A stretch of 64,000 nt of DNA from Russula earlei (taxonomy: Eukaryota > Basidiomycota > Agaricomycetes > Russulales > Russulaceae), in assembly GCA_025769875.1 (NCBI GenBank), contig JAGFNK010000006.1:62001-126000 (forward strand). Reading direction: 5' to 3'. Made by a program: the position numbers and the translations under genes. The notes beneath the pieces are model-generated. The model was not told the DNA's origin. It worked only from the letters and a program-made list of their open reading frames with translations, and ran no database searches. Shown in pieces: positions 57,691 through 64,000 of this stretch. Position 1 is the first letter of the stretch. The number at the start of each line of letters is the position of its first letter.

Positions 57691-58467
57691 ATGGTGAGCT
57701 CGTACTCATCCCATCTGTCTTGGAACTCCTCTTACATCAAACGCGTGCTCAACAGGGTATCGACATTGCCAAGCATCACGTCAAGAAGGGTGCCCGCACC
57801 GCTCCAGCAAGCGAGGACCCCTACCTCCTTCTCTTGGTTAAGGTATATCTTGCCCTCCGTGCGCCCTTATACAGCACTTACTGATCAAATACAGCTGTAC
57901 CGCTTCCTTGCACGCCGTACAGACTCTAAATTTAACAAGGTATGGTTTGGCCACTAGTTTCAATGATGAGATATTGACTTGGTAGCTAGGCCATCCTTCA
58001 TCGCCTCTTCCTATCCAAGGTCAACCGCCCTCCTATCTCCCTCTCTCGTATTGTAAAGGACACAGCGAAAGTCGATGATCTTCCATCAAAAACTGTCGTT
58101 CAGGTTGGCACCGTCACTGATGACGTCCGCTTGCTTGAGATCCCCAAGCTCTCCGTTGCTGCTTTACGCTTTACCAAGGGTGCCAAGGATCGCATCCTGA
58201 AGGCCGGTGGGGAAGTGCTTACCCTCGACCAGCTCGCCCTTCGTTCCCCAACTGGTTCGAACACTGTGCTGCTCCGCGGTAAGCGGAACACGCGTGAAGC
58301 TGTTAAACACTTTGGCATGGGGCCCCACAAGCACAAGAAGCCACATACCATCTCCAAGGGCCGCAAGGTAGGTTCATTGCAACGCAATGTGTCAACCGTC
58401 GCTCAATAATATTTTCCAGTTCGAACGTGCTCGCGGTCGCCGAAAGTCCCGCGGTTTCAAGGTTTAA
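57691..58467 (+). CDS. RPL18: 60S ribosomal protein L18 (eL18)
   Basis: Structural protein of the large ribosomal subunit. Exons 57,691-57,693 (ATG only), 57,756-57,842, 57,895-57,939, 57,990-58,367 and 58,420-58,467 join in frame to 186 residues, the usual length. The protein begins [20 protein letters not shown]. It contains [47 protein letters not shown] and [20 protein letters not shown], and ends RRKSRGFKV. All introns are GT-AG and about 50 bp. An intron directly after the start codon is common in ribosomal-protein genes. Confidence 0.97.
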
Positions 58468-58651
58468 GCAGTTCTGGGACAGGCATACAGTTCTCCCCTT
58501 GGTATCCTCATGTCCAGATACGTTGTACTTGGCATGTGTCAGGTCTTTCTATAATAGTTTGGTCCTACCGACACACCCAAACAAAATATGTATGCAGAGA
58601 TTCATGCAGGCACTTTATGATCACTTCTGATGAGAGTGAGGGCAGTCCTAT

Positions 58652-60741
58652 TTATGAAAGTTTCTTCTCGGCCTCGCGGAAAACATCATCGAGAGGCGGG
58701 ACAGTAGGTGGAACGCTGGGTGTGCCCGGGGAGATGGTGATAACATCTGCCCTTCCCACACGCTTCGTCTGAAGGCCCTTCAACCAGGTAGCACCCCCAC
58801 CGTAAAAGAACGTCATTGTACCGAAAATCATCCAAAGTCCGTACCACCGCAATCGGCGCCATGCTTCAATGCAGTCCGACAAGTAAAGGAGAACGAAAGC
58901 CACAGAGGCGAAATTGATCACCAGGAGAGTGCATACAGTCCCGGCCACATCGTACGCAGTCTTGGGCAAGCTCGCGGGTGATTGTGATGGCTTCGCGTCG
59001 CGGATATTGGCACCGCTACGACCAGCGGGCTCCGAACCTGGGGAAAGGACGAGAGGGCGAATCGTCGACCGCGAAAGGCGAGCTACGGTCGTGGCAAAGC
59101 CGCTCAACAGGAACATGAGATAGTACCCTGGCGAGACGCCATGCTATATATTCAAAAGAAAAGACGGAAACGCCCGGTGAGAAGTCTATCGTGAGGACCG
59201 GGAAAAATAATCGAAGGACGCACCCAGACGGCGCTAGTGAGATACGTGAGCATGCTGCTCCTGAAGCCGGCCTTCTTGCCCTTGGGAGTCACGCGCTTGT
59301 AGACGCACTCGCGTAGCCACACGCTCGTGTTTATGTTCCACGAATCGACGAGCATCTTGAAGTTGTCCGGGACCTCCATATTCCACACTATGACGTTGGC
59401 GGCGCCGTTCCAAGTGGCGGCGCCTGAAGGTCCATAGCCAGTAAAGCCGAGCCCCGTCAGGACGCTCGCGCCTTCAGTCAGGGTCCACACGCCGTAGTAC
59501 TTGCAGCGCTCAACAAATCCGGCGATCTGGACGACGAGAACTCTGGGTGTACCGAGGTAAGAAAATAGAAATAAACAAAAAAGTTTTCGGGATAACGGCA
59601 TGACGGCGGGCATGTATGAACGAACAGACGGACCTATATGGCAAATTCTGCTGCAGGAACCAATCTGTCAGGGAGGTATGGTATGAATATTTGGGACCGA
59701 CGGCCATGTAGGTCCCAAGGTATCCCAATGCGAACAACATCTTGCGGTACGCGGTGCGCTTGCGGCCGTTGGGGATCGGCCTGTGAGGATCGGCGTCACC
59801 GCCGGTCGCGTCGAAGAGCGTGCCGTTGACCAAAGACGCATATGTCGCGTACTCAAGATACGGGCCTACGAGGACGCCGGGGAAGTACAGTCTGCAGACA
59901 TCGTGAGACTGCCGAACGGAGGGGCAGCAGAAAACCCCCTCACGAGTAGCCGAGGAATTCGAGCAACGATGGAAATTTGGTGACCCGCATCACCTTCTGC
60001 CACTTATCTAGATCCTGGACGCGCACGCGCGTTGAGCAAGGAGGTCAGTCTGAAGGAGGCAGGAGTAAGAGGCGCGCACCTCGACAGGCCGTCTGCCGTC
60101 CCAAACGTTCCACGCGAACGTCGTCATCTTCATGACAAGTACCATTTGAGGCCCCGTCATATTATAGGATCCGTCAAACGGATCGCCGTATAACGCGCGT
60201 TCAATGTGGCTTTAGGGCGGAATGAAGAAGAAACAAAGGTAACAACCCATCAGAAAACAATAACTGACGAACAGAGAAGCCCGTCGGAAGAGCTCACTTG
60301 AAGAATAAATGCCCCATCATGATACTGGCCAACCAATAAGCGTCGTATAGTCTCAGTGTACCATCCCGCTTATAACAAAGACTCACCAGAAAACGATCCA
60401 CGGCATGCGCGGACCCTGCACAGTGAGCGCGACAAAGTACGTGACGAGAACATCTCCGATGAAGGACAGAAATGGTATCGTGTGATTAAATACCGGTAAA
60501 AAGTAAAACGATGAAACGAGGATGCTGAAAAGATGTCTGAGCGTCGGTTGCGCGGGGGGTATCCGTATGAATAGGCTCCCGAGCGGATAGGAGACAAGTA
60601 GACATGTGATGAGCTGAAGAAGAGAACGGTTATCAACATCAACATTGATGGCTTCTGTACCTGAGGTCGACTTGCCTTGACTTGATCGAGCGATGCGCCG
60701 ACCTTGACGGCCAACGGTGCAAACAAGAAGTCGAGCGACAT
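58652..60741 (-). CDS. ALE1: MBOAT lysophospholipid acyltransferase (Ale1/Lpt1-like)
   Basis: Multispanning ER membrane enzyme that re-acylates lysophospholipids with acyl-CoA. ATG at 60,741, stop at 58,652, about seven exons. The first exon (MSLDFLFAPLAVKVGASLDQ) ends at a GC donor (AAG then GCAAGT, near 60,676). Hydrophobic segments follow. Family motifs are TGPQMVLVMKMTTFAWNVWDG, LYFPGVLVGPYLEYATYASL, DSWNINTSVWLRECVYKR and the catalytic His in AVWHGVSPGYYLMFLLSGF, split by an intron near 59,140. A soluble tail ends FREAEKKLS. The motif spacing matches Ale1 rather than DGAT or Gup1. Confidence 0.92.
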
Positions 60742-60992
60742 GGGTGGGCCAAGCAGACCTCGTGCTGTCCAGAGCAGGGCAAGTGAACCCTACCTCGGTT
60801 ACCACGCCAACCTGAATACCCGTTCCCCAACATTCAATGGGAGTGGGAGTTTTATTTCTAACCGCCGGGAGACGAGTTTGTGGTGTACAAATTTCTTTGT
60901 ATATTACTACTCAGTGTACGTTGCAGATAAACCGACATGAAACATATGATACAAATGAAACTACGTAAGGTAGTCCGCACTGGAATAAAAAA

Positions 60993-62259
60993 CTAAACAG
61001 GAGGGAGTTCGTTGTTTGAATCAGGATCGGTGTACGTAGGAGGTTCGCCCATTGGCACTACTTGGTGTCCTGTACTTGTTCGAGGATGGCTTTGGGCGTT
61101 TTGGGAAGCAATGATGTCGGATCGTGCCTCTTCTGAAGGAGCTAGAGAGGCGGAGTCGGATCGTGGTGTTGGTGGTACTGCTGGTGGTGACGAGAGGTCG
61201 GGAGGCATCCCTGGTCCAAGGGCGGGATTTGGGAGGAAGGGGAGTCTGCTCCGGAAATGAGATGGTGTGCGAGAGTCGACTGATTGACTACTAGAGACAG
61301 CAAGTATTGGGACCTCTGACTCGTTTGTTTTGGTCATAAGCGATTGATCGAAACCCATATCCGGGTTCGAGTTAAATGTAAGGGCAGGAGCAGAAAACGT
61401 CGGTAATTCAGCGATGGGGTGGAACCACACGGGCGGCTTTCGTACATGGCATATGGTGGCCACTGTCATCAGAGTGTTTGCGTAGAGCATCACTAGTAAA
61501 CTATCAATGATGGTCGGAAGGTTGGGAATGTTGCAAAACGCACGTTGGATCCAATTGACGAATGCAATCCCCTCCATTACCTTGTATCGTATGCATTCAC
61601 GTGCTTTATAGATGGGCCATCAGTCCAGCCACGTCAGTTGTCAGGCCGGGATTTAACGCACTATTTAGAAACGGGAAGTAGGGGCCAGAATCGGCTCTGT
61701 GTTCGGCATATGCCCCGGTAGCTAACCACAGAAACGACACGATATCTGTAGCAGGTATGAGTCGAACACGAGGGGGGAGGGGGCAAGGGGAGTATACGGA
61801 CAAATGCACGGGGCCTCTACCGCGACTACCGAGAGGACGGTTTTCCGCTTCATTGAGGAGGCTGCGAGACTATCGCCCAATCTGGTTTGAGGGACTGAGT
61901 ACGGAGTATTCTAACTGGGTGACTCACAGCACGGAAGCGAACAACAGATTCGACGCCGAAGCCGCTGTGGCCAGAATCTGTACGACACGAAACCCCGATT
62001 GATCGCCTGGGACGGGGGGCCCGTGGTCGCGATGCGAAAGGCTTCTTGGCCCCTGCCAGCCCCCCGTGTAATTGATCCAGCTCGAAGTGCTGGAAGTGGA
62101 TGACGTTGGGGCGAGCAAGAGACTGATGCTGATACCCATAACCACACACGAGAGGACGATTGAGAACGCTGTTAAAAACGACGGTTGGTCAATGGAGAGT
62201 GAGAACGGTAAGGAAAACATACACAAAACCCAAAGACGGCCTTCGGGTAGTGTGGGCAT
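60993..62259 (-). CDS. Four-span membrane protein (MARVEL-like)
   Basis: Not recognised as a named gene. Four exons are read from ATG at 62,259; the first intron starts GTATGT within LWVL and ends near 62,175. Four hydrophobic stretches are visible: FSIVLSCVVMGISISLLLA, VVQILATAASASNLLFASVL, TDIVSFLWLATGAYA and TIIDSLLVMLYANTLMTVAT. The segment CIRYKVMEGIAFVNWIQ before the last helix resembles the third loop of fungal MARVEL-type proteins. The C-terminal tail is cytosolic-looking, Ser/Pro-rich, and ends NNELPPV. Likely plasma-membrane or vesicle located; function unknown. Confidence 0.7.
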
Positions 62260-62633
62260 GTCGGACAATCAGACGAAGGGTAAGGGAGTGGAAAGGAAAT
62301 GGAAATGGCTCCTTGTGATGGCTCCTTGGGAGGAAGGGAGGTATGAGGGGGGGGCGGAGACGGCTCGTTTGTTCCTAGTTACTCTCTCTCAGGCCATCAA
62401 TGGATTACTCTGACAGCGTTACAAATTTATCGCCCAATAATTTATGTCGTATTAGGTCAGCGGTCGATCCGCCGTTATCGTCGTTGAATAAGTTGGACTT
62501 ATTATGTAACATGGATTTCTTATCTTGATCTTGAGATAAATGTCGTCGTTCCGTGCAGTGCAGTGATCGCTGAGATGTTTCAACGAGACGAAACATCGCC
62601 CTGATGAACTGCTGATCGAATGATGGCATAGCT

Positions 62634-63648
62634 CTACAGCGCCAGGTAATCGCGTACTTCCTCCTCCGTGAGCTTTCGGAACGTCGGCTTCACCCGCCCA
62701 GTTATGCCACCAATCTTCCCCTCGTCGAGCTCTGCAATGGTCGGGACGGTGACCACACCGATCTCAATCGTCTTTTCCGTCATCTGTCCCTCAAAGCCTT
62801 CCTTTAACGTCAGTAGCGCCGTGTGGATGGCATCTTCCAGGCTGATATCATCATTGTACCTTCAAACGTGACAGCTGATGAGGTGAGGGCGCAAACGGGC
62901 AAATTCCGCATGCTAGGCGCACCGTTTCTCAAGGAAAGTTTTGGCATTGGTCATATTTTTACCAATGGCGCTCGCCTTCCACGCCCAGAATGAGCCGGAA
63001 GGGTCGACCTGATAGAGCGTCGGTCCGCGGTTCACGTCGTACCCGGCCACAAGAAGCGAGACCCCATATGGACGCACACCCCTGCCGAGCCATCAGACTT
63101 CAAATGCTCGACTGCTGCCGAGAGGCCGTGAGAATCTGAGCGGCTGTACGCACCCTCTCTGTGTTGCCTGCTGCATCACCGTCGCGATCTCTTGTGTGAG
63201 GACGCGTGTGGGCGGGTACTCCCCGTAGATCTTCCAATACGCCTGCGCGCTCTTGCGCGCCTGGGAAACAAGAATGCGAAAGTCGGGTCCCATACCGGAG
63301 TATACGATCCCGATGTTGGGGCATATGACCGCAACCTTCTCGAGCATCGAGTCGTCAATCAAGATCGACGACGACTTTTTCTCTGTTGCGATGACGATAC
63401 CGTTGGACGCTAATGAAAAGGCGTTCAAGTTGATCTCAATGGGAGAGACGGGACTAGAGAACGCATGCCTTTGATACCGAGACTTGTTGTCCCTTGTGAT
63501 ACCGCTGCGAGTGCGTGTTCAATCTGGACGAGCTTCCCGCTCGGTGAAAAGACTGTCAAAGAATAGCTTCATGTATTCGGTCAGATTGCGCTCGCTACCG
63601 TAGATCCAAGGTCACTTGCCTATATGCGCCACCGTCAGCAGTTGCCAT
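62634..63648 (-). CDS. PRE8: 20S proteasome subunit alpha-2
   Basis: Outer-ring alpha subunit of the 20S core (PSMA2). Exons 63,648-63,620, 63,566-63,469, 63,409-63,154, 63,081-62,923 and 62,859-62,634 join in frame to 255 residues. The first intron uses a GC donor (AG then GCAAGTGA), and so apparently does the second (AAAG then GCATGC). The sequence shows [20 protein letters not shown] (alpha-type N-terminal signature), [53 protein letters not shown] and [20 protein letters not shown]. It lacks the catalytic Thr, as expected of alpha subunits. Confidence 0.95.
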
Positions 63649-64000
63649 GATTTGGAGTGGACCGAGACGCGTAAGACAGCGGAATAAGCGCTCGAGGTGA
63701 CTTTTCTAAAGGCACGTGCACTTTTCTACATTACATTTACAACCGCAACAACTTTTAATTGCTTCGCTAATTCAATGTTCAAAACGACATGTTTCGTACG
63801 AAACCAGAATTTTGTTTCCACCACCACAACTTTGACCACACACGAAGAGTTTCTCGTTGTACAACGACACCAAACCTCTTAGTTTACTTTATACAAACAG
63901 TTCAAGTTCCTTATGCGGGCTGCTGCGTTGTCCTCAGGTAATACTGGTAAACATATACATGTTAGCATACATCACTTGAGAATCGAAACTCCAAGAAGTT
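63649..64000. other. Region upstream of PRE8, no gene seen
   Basis: The PRE8 promoter followed by AT-rich sequence to the window edge. No frame can be supported. Confidence 0.4.

Overview
The window is nuclear DNA of a filamentous fungus, most likely a basidiomycete of the Agaricomycotina. The genes are split by many short introns of about 45-60 bp, several introns start with GC instead of GT, and intergenic distances are short. The protein set is typically fungal (Mbp1-type APSES factor, Ssk1 response regulator, Ale1-type MBOAT), and the repeats belong to families common in mushroom-forming fungi. I ran no database search; family names come from reading the translations.

Layout. Bases 1-18,700 are almost pure repeat: LTR fragments, a broken NACHT-ankyrin gene, a Tc1-family transposon, and a Copia retrotransposon with both LTRs. 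Two nested stacks lie next to each other. In one, a Tc1 element sits in a solo LTR that sits in an older LTR. In the other, an LTR sits in the 5' LTR of the Copia element, which itself sits in a solo LTR. Bases 18,732-24,206 hold three genes: MBP1-like (-), SWD1/RBBP5-like (-) and ESF2-like (+). Bases 24,209-35,635 are one pogo-type DNA transposon, inserted two bases after the ESF2 stop codon. It has been swollen to 11.4 kb by later insertions, nearly all bounded by exact 5-bp target duplications. Bases 35,932-63,648 are gene-dense: ARS2/SERRATE (+), SSK1 (+), a KDM3-type JmjC demethylase (+), an MDR oxidoreductase with a long disordered N-terminus (+), NUG1 GTPase (-), TRA2 splicing factor (-), ribosomal protein L18 (+), ALE1 lysophospholipid acyltransferase (-), a four-span membrane protein (-) and proteasome subunit alpha-2 (-).

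The genes are housekeeping and regulatory: G1/S transcription, COMPASS H3K4 methylation, H3K9 demethylation, osmostress signalling, ribosome biogenesis, splicing, lipid remodelling and protein turnover. I see no biosynthetic cluster or operon-like logic. Two divergent pairs (SWD1/ESF2 and TRA2/RPL18) share very short promoters.

The most informative signals are: (i) insertion order that can be read from target-site duplications, including a filled and an empty Tc1 site in the same window; (ii) nearly complete conversion of CpG to TpG/CpA in old repeat copies, with matching CGA-to-TGA stop codons in dead transposase genes; (iii) a 3.06-kb TA-flanked inverted-repeat element carrying a GC-rich, strand-asymmetric island of unknown origin; (iv) single-base frameshifts in two otherwise conserved genes, which are either assembly errors or real lesions; (v) a cluster of GC-AG introns in the last 4 kb of genes.
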